A stretch of DNA of 64,000 bases from Palauibacter sp965207805 (GTDB lineage: Bacteria; Gemmatimonadota; Gemmatimonadetes; Palauibacterales; Palauibacteraceae): assembly GCA_965207805.1 (NCBI GenBank), contig OZ242312.1, positions 1,364,001 through 1,428,000 of the forward strand. Direction: 5' to 3'. Below are positions 34,848 through 45,160 of the stretch, one piece after another. The translations under genes and the position numbers were made by a program. The first letter of the stretch is position 1. Every line of letters begins with the position of its first letter. Under the pieces are notes generated by a model, which ran no database searches, was not told the origin of the DNA, and was given only the letters and a program-made list of their open reading frames with translations.

Positions 34848-35043
34848 TACGCTCTCCTTGCGTGCGGCGTGGCCACCCGCGTCGCCAAGGCCGGTCCGTC
34901 ATGTGGCGACCGCCCGGCATCAGAGTTTATTCGCAAGTACATTCATGTTCAACCTGACGCCCCGTTCTCCGGTCGATCCGAGGCCTCGGGTTCGATACGT
35001 TGCCCAGAGAAAACCACGCTTCGCGGTCTCGATGAGGTCCACC
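34848..35043. other. Intergenic region between divergent operons
   Basis: 196 bases between the TTG start of the substrate-binding protein and ATG of aconitase. It contains AAGGAG for the minus-strand gene, GAGG at 35034-35037 for aconitase, and a comparatively AT-rich patch at 34924-34950 (GTTTATTCGCAAGTACATTC) that could hold a promoter. No clear operator repeats seen. Confidence 0.4.
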
Positions 35044-37827
<2,784 letters not shown>

Positions 37828-37843
37828 GCCGGATCGTGGGCCG

Positions 37844-37865
37844 GGACGTTCCCGCGGGAACGTCC
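37844..37865. terminator. Perfect 22-base palindrome between convergent genes
   Basis: GGACGTTCCC and its exact complement meet with no unpaired centre, 16 bases after the aconitase stop and 8 bases beyond the ccmH stop. There is no U-tract on either side. It is best read as a shared bidirectional transcription-stop or mRNA 3'-end hairpin; a protein-binding operator is the alternative. Confidence 0.55.
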
Positions 37866-37873
37866 GCCGACGC

Positions 37874-38446
37874 TCAGGACCCCTTGATCGCGGCCTCGAT
37901 CCAGCGCCGGTCCGCCTTGCGCAAATGGTCCGGCGGCACGGCTTCGTCGCGCTCTTCCTCCTCGCGACTCCGGCCACGCCGGATGCGGCGCGCGACGAGA
38001 AACCCGCCGAGGACGAACGCCAGACCGGGGCCGGCATAGACGAAAAGGTTCATCCCCTCGGCCCGGGGCTTGAGGAGGATCCACGGACCGTAGGCCTCCA
38101 CGAAGTAGGCCTCGATCTCCTCCCCGGTGCGGCCCTCCATGAGCATCGTGCGGATCACGCCCTGCATCTCGCGCGCGATGCGGGACGAGGACTCCGCGAC
38201 GGATTGCTGGCGGCAGATGGGGCAGCGCAGGGTGGCGCCGATCTCCGCCGTCCGCTGGTCGATTTCGGCGGTGCGGACGGGGTCGCCTGGGGCGGCAGGC
38301 CGCTCGATGCCGTCGAGGGCTCCGTCTACCGTCTGTGCGTCGGCGGGCGCCGCCGGGAGGGCGACCCCCGTCACGGCCAGCGCGGCCGCGGCGAATGCGA
38401 CGCCACGCCACGACCCTTGAACCCGCAGCCCCGGTGCGAGCCGCAT
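37874..38446 (-). CDS. ccmH: Cytochrome c maturation protein CcmH
   Basis: A 190-residue periplasmic, membrane-anchored CcmH (CycL/NrfF family), which handles reduced apocytochrome c cysteines before haem attachment. A signal peptide (residues 14-38) is followed by the redox motif LRCPICRQQS (C75, C78), EMQGVIRTMLMEG, and a membrane helix (LFVYAGPGLAFVLGGFLVA) with a charged cytosolic tail. ATG 38446 shares one base with the ccmG stop (TGATG). It is the last gene in the operon. Confidence 0.93.
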   Translation of the reverse strand: MRLAPGLRVQGSWRGVAFAAAALAVTGVALPAAPADAQTVDGALDGIERPAAPGDPVRTAEIDQRTAEIGATLRCPICRQQSVAESSSRIAREMQGVIRTMLMEGRTGEEIEAYFVEAYGPWILLKPRAEGMNLFVYAGPGLAFVLGGFLVARRIRRGRSREEEERDEAVPPDHLRKADRRWIEAAIKGS

Positions 38447-39000
38447 CAGCTTCCCGCCGGACGGGTGGCGTCGCGGGCGACCAGCAGCGAGTCCACCTTT
38501 CGCTCGACGAGGTCCCAGGTCACGGCGAGGTCGTGCCGCAGCGCTACTACGCCGTCGGCCCCGATGAAATAGGTCTCGGGCACCCCGTACACGCCGTATT
38601 CGATCGCGGTCCGGCTCCCCGGATCCGTCACGAGCGGCCACTCCCCGCCCAGTTCCTCGATAAAGCGCATCCCGTTCTGCGGCGTGTCCTGGAAGAGGAC
38701 GCCGATGAGCGCCACCTCCTCCGGATCGTACGTCTCGCGCAGCCGCACGAGCACCGGATGCTCGCTGATGCACGGGATACACCACGACGCCCAGTAGTTA
38801 AGCACGACGACCTTTCCCTCGAAGTCGTTCAGGCTCACCGAATCGCTCGGGTTATAGAGGTTCGCGAGCCGGAACGCGGGCGCCTCGCGCCCCTCGAGCG
38901 CGGAAGGAAGCCGACGCTGGTCCTGCCCCAGCCCCCAGTAGAGGAGCGCCAGGACGGGCAGCGCTGCCAGGGGCAGGGCCCACCGCCACCAGCCCTTCAT
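38446..39000 (-). CDS. ccmG: Thiol:disulfide oxidoreductase CcmG/ResA-like
   Basis: A 184-residue membrane-anchored thioredoxin-fold protein. Helix 1 (residues 5-24) anchors it. The catalytic site is NYWASWCIPC (C74, C77), followed by the cis-proline segment GVPETYFIGADG. It supplies reductant for cytochrome c thiols with CcmH. ATGA overlap at 39000 with the ccmF stop and shared base with ccmH indicate translational coupling. Typical family length. Confidence 0.93.
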   Translation of the reverse strand: MKGWWRWALPLAALPVLALLYWGLGQDQRRLPSALEGREAPAFRLANLYNPSDSVSLNDFEGKVVVLNYWASWCIPCISEHPVLVRLRETYDPEEVALIGVLFQDTPQNGMRFIEELGGEWPLVTDPGSRTAIEYGVYGVPETYFIGADGVVALRHDLAVTWDLVERKVDSLLVARDATRPAGS

Positions 39001-41063
39001 GCGGCGGCCGCCGGATCGGCGAGCAGTTCGGCCCCCGCCGCCCGCACCCGGCTTCGGCCCCAGGGCCAGATCGCGATCAGCGCGCCCACGCCCATGATCA
39101 TCCCCCCGATCCAGAGCCAGACGATCCCCGGGTTCACGATCGCCCGCACCGTCGCGTGCGCCCCGCTCTCCGGGTCCACGGCCATGAGCGTGAGGTAGAG
39201 GTCGCTCGTGAGCGAACTCTTCACCGCCGGCGTCGCAATGTTCTGTCCCGTCGCGGTATAGAAGTTGATCCGCGGCCGCTCCTCGCCGATCCCGCGCCCG
39301 TTGCGGTAGGCCGCGAACGTCGCCCCGATCACGAACCGGTGCGGCTCCTCCCGTCCCCACACTTCAATGAGTTCCACCTCGTAGTCCTCGATCGCGAGCC
39401 GCTCGCCCGGCCGGAGCGTCATCTCCCGCTCCGTCTTCCATGTCCACGCGACCGAGATCGCGAGCGCGATGACGATCACGCCGACGTGCACGATGTAGCC
39501 GCCGTAGCGCTGTCCCGTGCGTGTGAAGAGATCCCGCAGTGCGCCGAGGAACGAGCGCTCCGCGATCCTCCTCCGCGCCGCGATCCCCTTGCGGAACTCG
39601 TCCGCGATCGTCGTCAGCACGAAGGCGGCGAAGGCGATCGTGAGGTTGGGGAGGAAGTCCCGCATGCCGAGCGCGAAAGTGAGGAGTCCGGCTGCGGCCC
39701 CGACGATGGCCGGCCACACGAACGACCGCTTCAACTGCTCCCGCCCCGCCCGCCGCCACGGCAGCGCCGGCCCGACCCCCATCAGGAAGATGAGCGCCAG
39801 TCCGATCGGACTCGCGACCTGGTCGAAATACGGCGGTCCCACGCTGATCCGGTCGCCTCGCAGCGCCTCCACGACCAGCGGCCACATCGTGCCCAGGAGG
39901 ACCGTGAACGTGAAGCCGACGAAGAGGAGGTTGTTGAGGATGAACGCGGACTCACGCGACGCGGGACTCTCCACCTGGCCCGGCGCCCGCAGCCGGTTGC
40001 TCCGCCAGCCGATAAGGGCCAGCGACGCGATCGCGACCACCGCGATGAAAGCCAGGAACACGGGTCCGACGACGCCCTCGGTGAAGGCGTGCACGGAGTC
40101 GATGACGCCCGACCGCGTGAGGAACGTCCCGAACAGGGTGAGGAGGAAGGTCCCGATCATCAGCGTGAGGTTCCACGTCTTCAGCATCCCCCGCCGCTCC
40201 TGGACCATCGCCGAGTGCAGGAAGGCGGTGGCCGTGAGCCACGGGAGGAAGGACGCGTTCTCCACCGGATCCCACGCCCAGGCCCCGCCCCAGCCCAGGA
40301 CCTCGTACGACCACCAGCCGCCGCCGATGATCCCCATGGTGAGGAAGGCCCACGCCGCGACCATCCAGCGGCGGGCGTCCCTGAGCCACCGCGCCTCGAC
40401 GTTGCCCCGCAGAAGCGCGGCGATCGCGAAGGCGAAGGGAACCGTCATCCCCACGAACCCGAAGTAGAGCATGGGCGGGTGCAGGCCCATGAGCGGGTGA
40501 TTCTGCAGCAGGGGATTGGGTCCGGGGCCGTTGGCCGGCGCCGGATCCACGATGCCGAACGGATTCGCGGCCCCCGCGAGGAGGCCGAAGAAGAAGAGCT
40601 GGACGACGCCGATGACGCCGAGGACGAGGGGGGTCGTACGGAGGCCGTGCGCGAGTCCGCCCCCGAGCGCGGTCACCGGTTCGCCGGCGGCCTGCAGGGC
40701 CCCGAACTCGCGGCGCCGGGTGAAGGCGAAGAGCGCCCCGTAGCCGGCGAGGATCCAGCCCCAGAAGAGGATCGAGCCCTCGAGGCTGCTCCAGAGCGAG
40801 ATCGCCGTGTAGTAGGTCGGCGTCTCGCGGCTCCCCACGCGCGCCACGTACTCGACGCTGAAGTCGTGCGTGAGGAGGGCGATCTCCATCACGAGCATGC
40901 CGCCCGACATCGCGAAGAAGGCGAAGTAGGCGGCGCGGCGGGCCAGCGAAGTGGACGTTTCGCCGCCGGACCGGGTCAAGCCGGCCCAGCCGCCGGCCAC
41001 CGTGGCCACGATCGCGGCGAGCAGCGCCGCGATGACGGAGGCGTAGCCGAGCGTGCTCAGCAT
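38997..41063 (-). CDS. ccmF: Haem lyase subunit CcmF
   Basis: A 688-residue polytopic haem lyase core component with about 15 helices. The tryptophan-rich WWD motif is GWGGAWAWDPVENASFLPW. Other hallmarks are LMGLHPPMLYFGFVGM, GTFLTRSGVIDSVHAF and a large C-terminal periplasmic domain (EREMTLRPGERLAIEDYEV). It joins haem delivered by CcmE to apocytochrome c with CcmH. ATG 41063 is one base past the ccmE stop and CcmG overlaps its end by four. Confidence 0.95.
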   Translation of the reverse strand: MLSTLGYASVIAALLAAIVATVAGGWAGLTRSGGETSTSLARRAAYFAFFAMSGGMLVMEIALLTHDFSVEYVARVGSRETPTYYTAISLWSSLEGSILFWGWILAGYGALFAFTRRREFGALQAAGEPVTALGGGLAHGLRTTPLVLGVIGVVQLFFFGLLAGAANPFGIVDPAPANGPGPNPLLQNHPLMGLHPPMLYFGFVGMTVPFAFAIAALLRGNVEARWLRDARRWMVAAWAFLTMGIIGGGWWSYEVLGWGGAWAWDPVENASFLPWLTATAFLHSAMVQERRGMLKTWNLTLMIGTFLLTLFGTFLTRSGVIDSVHAFTEGVVGPVFLAFIAVVAIASLALIGWRSNRLRAPGQVESPASRESAFILNNLLFVGFTFTVLLGTMWPLVVEALRGDRISVGPPYFDQVASPIGLALIFLMGVGPALPWRRAGREQLKRSFVWPAIVGAAAGLLTFALGMRDFLPNLTIAFAAFVLTTIADEFRKGIAARRRIAERSFLGALRDLFTRTGQRYGGYIVHVGVIVIALAISVAWTWKTEREMTLRPGERLAIEDYEVELIEVWGREEPHRFVIGATFAAYRNGRGIGEERPRINFYTATGQNIATPAVKSSLTSDLYLTLMAVDPESGAHATVRAIVNPGIVWLWIGGMIMGVGALIAIWPWGRSRVRAAGAELLADPAAAA

Positions 41064-41064
41064 T

Positions 41065-41523
41065 CTAGTTTTCGAGTAGGGACTTGTAGACCTGGCCCGC
41101 GTCGCCCGCGTGCTCCGGAGGGGCGTATTCGTTCGAGTGCTTCACCATCAGGTTCGTGGCGCGGAAGACGCCATCGTTCCCGTAGGCCCCTTCGACGACG
41201 ACGCCCATTCCCGGCTGGAACATGGACGGGGGCGCGCCCGTGCTCTCGACGGGGATTTCGATGTTCTCCTCGCCGATGACAAAACGCAGTTCGGCCGACT
41301 CCGGATTCCAGTCCACGCTTCCCGGCTTGACCTGGCCGCCGAGCCGGATCGGCTGGTCCACGACCTCGACTCCACGGGCCTCGAGTTCGGCAGGCGTGAG
41401 GAAGAAGACCATGTTCTCGTTCAACCCGCCCGCCGCGAGCACCGTGATCGCCACCGCGATCGCCCCGAGCCCCGCCAGCATCCAGAGTTTCCGTCTCAAC
41501 GTCGCCTCGCCTTCAAAGACCAT
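41065..41523 (-). CDS. ccmE: Haem chaperone CcmE
   Basis: About 152 residues. One membrane helix (residues 12-31) precedes an OB-fold periplasmic domain with IRLGGQVKPGSVDW, a typical CcmE strand. The covalent haem-binding histidine is H129 in LMVKHSNEYAPPEH. The start is uncertain: ATG 41523 (MVFEGEATLRRK) gives an extended N-terminus, while TTG 41499 (preceded by GGCGAGG) would start at RRKLW. It is the first gene of the ccmE-F-G-H unit; ccmA, ccmB, ccmC, ccmD and ccmI are not in this window. Confidence 0.9.
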   Translation of the reverse strand: MVFEGEATLRRKLWMLAGLGAIAVAITVLAAGGLNENMVFFLTPAELEARGVEVVDQPIRLGGQVKPGSVDWNPESAELRFVIGEENIEIPVESTGAPPSMFQPGMGVVVEGAYGNDGVFRATNLMVKHSNEYAPPEHAGDAGQVYKSLLEN

Positions 41524-41681
41524 CGTGCCGAAGTCCCGCAAGATGCACGCTCCGCCCCGCGCTTGCCACAGCACCGCCGAGGCGCGAACCTCGCGGGGTA
41601 GACCCGCGCTCGCCTCGAAGAAGGAGAAGCCCCCCTCGTGATCCGCGTGACCCTCGCAGTGTTGTTCGCCGACCGGCCCCA

Positions 41682-42500
41682 ATGAACCGGGCCGCGGCGT
41701 GTCCGCGCTGCGGGAGCCCCGCGTCGGGCAACTTCTGCGCGCAATGCGGAGCCCCGCTCGTGCAGCGCGCGGGATGTCCGGCCTGCCAGGCGCCGCTCCG
41801 GCAGGACGCACTCTACTGCGCCGCATGCGGTACGCCCGTGGGCGCTCCCCCGCGGAAGCCGCGCTCGGCCCTCCTCCCGTGGGTCCTCTCGGGCCTCGGG
41901 CTCGTGGTCTTCTCGGTGATGATCGCGGTGCTCGTCCAACGGGGAAGCGTGACGCGGGTCGGAGACATGACGATGACAGGCGGCCTCCCCGGCGAGACGG
42001 CGGGTGGCGCGGCGGCGGGCGACGCCGGGGGCGCCGGCATGCCGAGTATGGAGGAACTCGCCGCCATGGGCCCGCGCGGCGTCGCGGACCGGCTCTTCGA
42101 GCGCGTGATGCGGGAGCACGAGGGTGGCGACTTCGAGCGCGCCGCCTTCTTCATCGACATGGCGCTGCAGGCGTACGACGCGGTGCCTCCGGAAGAGATC
42201 GACGCGGATGCGCGGTTTCACGTCGGCCTCCTCCGTCTCCTCACGGGAGCGTCCGGTCTCGCCCGGGAACAGGCGGACGAGATCCTCGCCGCGCATCCGG
42301 AGCACCTGCTCGGGCTCCTGCTCGCCGCGCGCGCGGCTGACTTCGAGGAGGATGCGGAGGGGGCGGAGGCGTTCAGAGCCCGCATCCGGGCCCGGGTGGA
42401 GGAGGCCGGGGGGATTCCGGACCTCCCCGAGTACCAGGCCCATCGGACGCTGATCGAGGGAGTGCTGCAAACGGATGGCGGAGAAGGAGAGGGCGCGTGA
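41682..42500 (+). CDS. Double zinc-ribbon membrane protein with helical repeats
   Basis: A 272-residue protein. The N-terminus has two zinc ribbons, with four CxxC pairs (CPRCGSP, CAQCGAP, CPACQAP, CAACGTP). A single membrane helix (residues 65-82, LLPWVLSGLGLVVFSVMI) follows. A C-terminal alpha-helical region resembles TPR repeats (AAFFIDMALQAYDAVPPEEI, quoted in part; EQADEILAAHPEHLLGLLLAARA). The function is unknown; zinc ribbons facing the cytosol and a TPR domain outside suggest a protein-interaction role. It ends in a GTGA overlap with the M20 peptidase gene. Confidence 0.8.
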   Translation: MNRAAACPRCGSPASGNFCAQCGAPLVQRAGCPACQAPLRQDALYCAACGTPVGAPPRKPRSALLPWVLSGLGLVVFSVMIAVLVQRGSVTRVGDMTMTGGLPGETAGGAAAGDAGGAGMPSMEELAAMGPRGVADRLFERVMREHEGGDFERAAFFIDMALQAYDAVPPEEIDADARFHVGLLRLLTGASGLAREQADEILAAHPEHLLGLLLAARAADFEEDAEGAEAFRARIRARVEEAGGIPDLPEYQAHRTLIEGVLQTDGGEGEGA

Positions 42501-43660
42501 CCGGCTCCGGCGCGAACGGACGCACGCCCGCGCAGGCCGTGAGCGGCCGAATGGCCGAACTGCGCGACGAGTTTGTCGATTTCATCTCCCAACTCGTGCT
42601 CGAGGAATCCCCTTCCACCGATCCGGAGGCCCAGCGCGGCATCCGCGCGATCCTCACGGAAACCCTGAACGACCTCGGTCTGGACGTAGAGCACATCCCG
42701 GGACAGGCGAGCGGCGGCCACCTGCTGGCGCGGAGCCCCGGGGCGACCGACCGAGCACCACTTCTTGTGGGGCACATGGACACGGTGTGGCCCATCGGCA
42801 CCCTGCGGGACATGCCCGTGCGGGTGTCCGACGGGCGCCTCTGCGGTCCCGGCGTCTTCGACATGAAGACGGGACTCGCGATCGGCGTGTTCGCGCTGCG
42901 GACGCTCCGGGACCTCGGGCTCGACCAGGACGTCGCACCCGTCTTCTTCATCAACTCGGACGAGGAGATCGGGAGCCCGGAATCCGAGCCGCTGATTCGC
43001 GATCTGGCGCGTAGCGCGTCCCGGGCCTTCGTCCTCGAACCCGCGCTGGGTCCCGGCGGTCGGCTCAAGACGAGGCGCAAGGGGATCGGTCAGTACCACG
43101 TCGAGGTTACGGGGCGGAGTTCGCACGCCGGACTCGCCCCGGACGAGGGGGCGTCGGCGATCCTCGAACTCGCCCATGCGATCCGGCAGATCGACCGCCT
43201 GGCGGACCCCGGGGCCGGGACGACGATGAACGTGGGACTCATCGAGGGCGGCTCGCGCCCCAACGTCGTCGCGGCGAACGCGAACTGCGAGGTGGATGTG
43301 CGCGTGTGGACGGCCGCGGAAGCGGACCGGATCCGCGAGGGGATGTTCGGACTGGAGCCCACCGTGCCCGGGACGCGGATCGAGGTCACGCAGGTGGCGG
43401 CCCGGGGGCCGCTCGAGCGCACGCCGCGCAACGTCGCTCTATGGGAGCGGGCGCTCCGGGTGGCGGGCGAGATCGGCCTCGAACTCGAGGAGGGATCGGC
43501 GGGCGGCGGCTCGGACGGTAACTTGACGAGCCAGTACACCGCGACGCTCGACGGGCTGGGGGCGGTCGGCGACGGCGCCCACGCCCGGCACGAGTTCGTG
43601 TGGATCGATCGAGCCGTGGAGCGCGTCGCGTTGCTGGCGGGGCTGATCGCGGCGCCGTAG
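42497..43660 (+). CDS. M20 family metallopeptidase (glutamate carboxypeptidase type)
   Basis: A 387-residue cytosolic dizinc amidohydrolase/peptidase. The metal and catalytic motifs are LLVGHMDTVWP (H93, D95), GPGVFDMKTG (D122), INSDEEIGS (E156, E157) and FVLEPALG. The dimerisation domain carries GQYHVEVTGRSSHAGLAPDEG and the end has GAVGDGAHARHEFVWID, typical of carboxypeptidase G2-like enzymes that remove a C-terminal glutamate. The substrate is not certain. GTG 42497 overlaps the previous stop (GTGA). Confidence 0.92.
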   Translation: MTGSGANGRTPAQAVSGRMAELRDEFVDFISQLVLEESPSTDPEAQRGIRAILTETLNDLGLDVEHIPGQASGGHLLARSPGATDRAPLLVGHMDTVWPIGTLRDMPVRVSDGRLCGPGVFDMKTGLAIGVFALRTLRDLGLDQDVAPVFFINSDEEIGSPESEPLIRDLARSASRAFVLEPALGPGGRLKTRRKGIGQYHVEVTGRSSHAGLAPDEGASAILELAHAIRQIDRLADPGAGTTMNVGLIEGGSRPNVVAANANCEVDVRVWTAAEADRIREGMFGLEPTVPGTRIEVTQVAARGPLERTPRNVALWERALRVAGEIGLELEEGSAGGGSDGNLTSQYTATLDGLGAVGDGAHARHEFVWIDRAVERVALLAGLIAAP

Positions 43661-43705
43661 CGGCGGCCGGCCCGCCGGAGGGCTTCGAGAGGCGGCTTCG
43701 ACGAG

Positions 43706-45157
43706 ATGTTCTTTCGACAGGTTTTCGACGACACGCTCGCGCAGTACGCGTACCTCATCGGGTGCCAGCGTACCGGAGACGCGATCCTGTTCGATCCCCA
43801 GCGCGACATCGACCGCTACGTGGATCTGGCGGCGAGCGAGGGGCTGCGCATCGTCGCCGTGGCCGAGACGCACATTCACGCCGATTTCCTTTCCGGCGCG
43901 AGGGAGTTCGCCGAACGCTGCGGGACCCGGCTCTACCTGTCGGATGAAGGTGGCCCCGACTGGCGCTACGAGTGGGCCCGCGACGGGGGCTACGACCACG
44001 TGCCGCTCCGCGACGGGACCCGCTTCGAAACCGGCGACATCGACTTTCGGGCGCTGCATACGCCGGGGCACACGCCCGAGCACATGTCGTTTCTGGTCAC
44101 GGACCGCGGTGCCGGGGCCGACGAGCCGATGGGCCTCCTCTCGGGGGACTTCGTCTTCGTGGGCGACCTCGGCCGGCCCGACCTGCTCGAGACGGCGGCG
44201 CGCGTTAGCGGGGCGATGACGCCCGCCGCGCGCCGACTGTACGGCTCGGTGCGGAGCTTCCTCGACCTGCCCGACTACCTGCAGGTGTGGCCGGCCCACG
44301 GTGCCGGTTCCTCGTGCGGGAAGGCCCTCGGGGCGGTGCCGGAGACGACCGTCGGGTATGAGCGACGCTTCAGCCCGGCGATCGCGGCGGCGCTGAAGGG
44401 GGAGGACGCGTTCATCTCCCATATCCTCGAGGGTCAGCCCGAGCCGCCGATGTACTTCGCCCGCATGAAGCGGGACAACCGGGACGGCGCCCCCGTGCTG
44501 GGCGACCTTCCGCGGCCGCCTCGGATCTCTCCGCGCGAGGCGGCGTTTCGCGCCCGGGCGGGTTCGAACGCCGGGGAAGCCGGGGAAGTCGTGATCGATA
44601 CTCGGCCGGACCGGTCGGCGTTCATGGCGCGGCACCTTGGAGGGTCGGTCTACATTCCGCTTACGAAATCGTTCTGCACGGCGGCGGGCTCGGTCCTGCC
44701 GGAGGGCGCCGCGGTCACGCTCGTCATCGATGAGGCTGATCTCGAGTGGGCGGTGCGGCGCCTGGTGCGGATCGGGTTCGACGACGTGAGGGGCTTTGTG
44801 GAGCACGAAACGCTCGAACAGTACTTTGACGAGGGCGGGGAGCCGGCCACGATCCCGGAGATCGACCTCGAAGCGGCGAGCCGGCTCTCGAAAGATGGGC
44901 GGGGCGACGTCCTCGACGTGAGATACGCGTCGGAGTACGCGGCGTCGCACCTGCCCGGGGCGGTCAACGCCTCCTACACTCGGCTGCCCGACTACGCGGA
45001 CCGGCTGCCGTCGAACGGTTCGCTGCTCGTACATTGCCTGAGCGGCGCCCGGGCCGCGGTGGCCGCGAGCTATCTGGCCCGCGAGGGGCGCGACGTGCAC
45101 TACATCAACGACCTGTTCACCGCGTATGCGGGATCGCTGAAAACCGGAGGACCCTGA
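43706..45157 (+). CDS. MBL-fold persulfide dioxygenase-like protein with two rhodanese domains
   Basis: A 483-residue protein. The N-terminal metallo-beta-lactamase domain has the metal motif THIHADF (H56, H58, D60), LHTPGHTPEHMSF and LLSGDFVFVGDLGRPDL, matching ETHE1/persulfide dioxygenases that oxidise glutathione persulfide to sulfite. Residues about 285-375 form a rhodanese domain without an active-site Cys. The second, C-terminal rhodanese has C444 in LVHCLSGARAAVA and should be active. The combination suggests sulfide or thiosulfate detoxification. It is followed after three bases by a secreted protein gene. Confidence 0.92.
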   Translation: MFFRQVFDDTLAQYAYLIGCQRTGDAILFDPQRDIDRYVDLAASEGLRIVAVAETHIHADFLSGAREFAERCGTRLYLSDEGGPDWRYEWARDGGYDHVPLRDGTRFETGDIDFRALHTPGHTPEHMSFLVTDRGAGADEPMGLLSGDFVFVGDLGRPDLLETAARVSGAMTPAARRLYGSVRSFLDLPDYLQVWPAHGAGSSCGKALGAVPETTVGYERRFSPAIAAALKGEDAFISHILEGQPEPPMYFARMKRDNRDGAPVLGDLPRPPRISPREAAFRARAGSNAGEAGEVVIDTRPDRSAFMARHLGGSVYIPLTKSFCTAAGSVLPEGAAVTLVIDEADLEWAVRRLVRIGFDDVRGFVEHETLEQYFDEGGEPATIPEIDLEAASRLSKDGRGDVLDVRYASEYAASHLPGAVNASYTRLPDYADRLPSNGSLLVHCLSGARAAVAASYLAREGRDVHYINDLFTAYAGSLKTGGP

Positions 45158-45160
45158 ATC

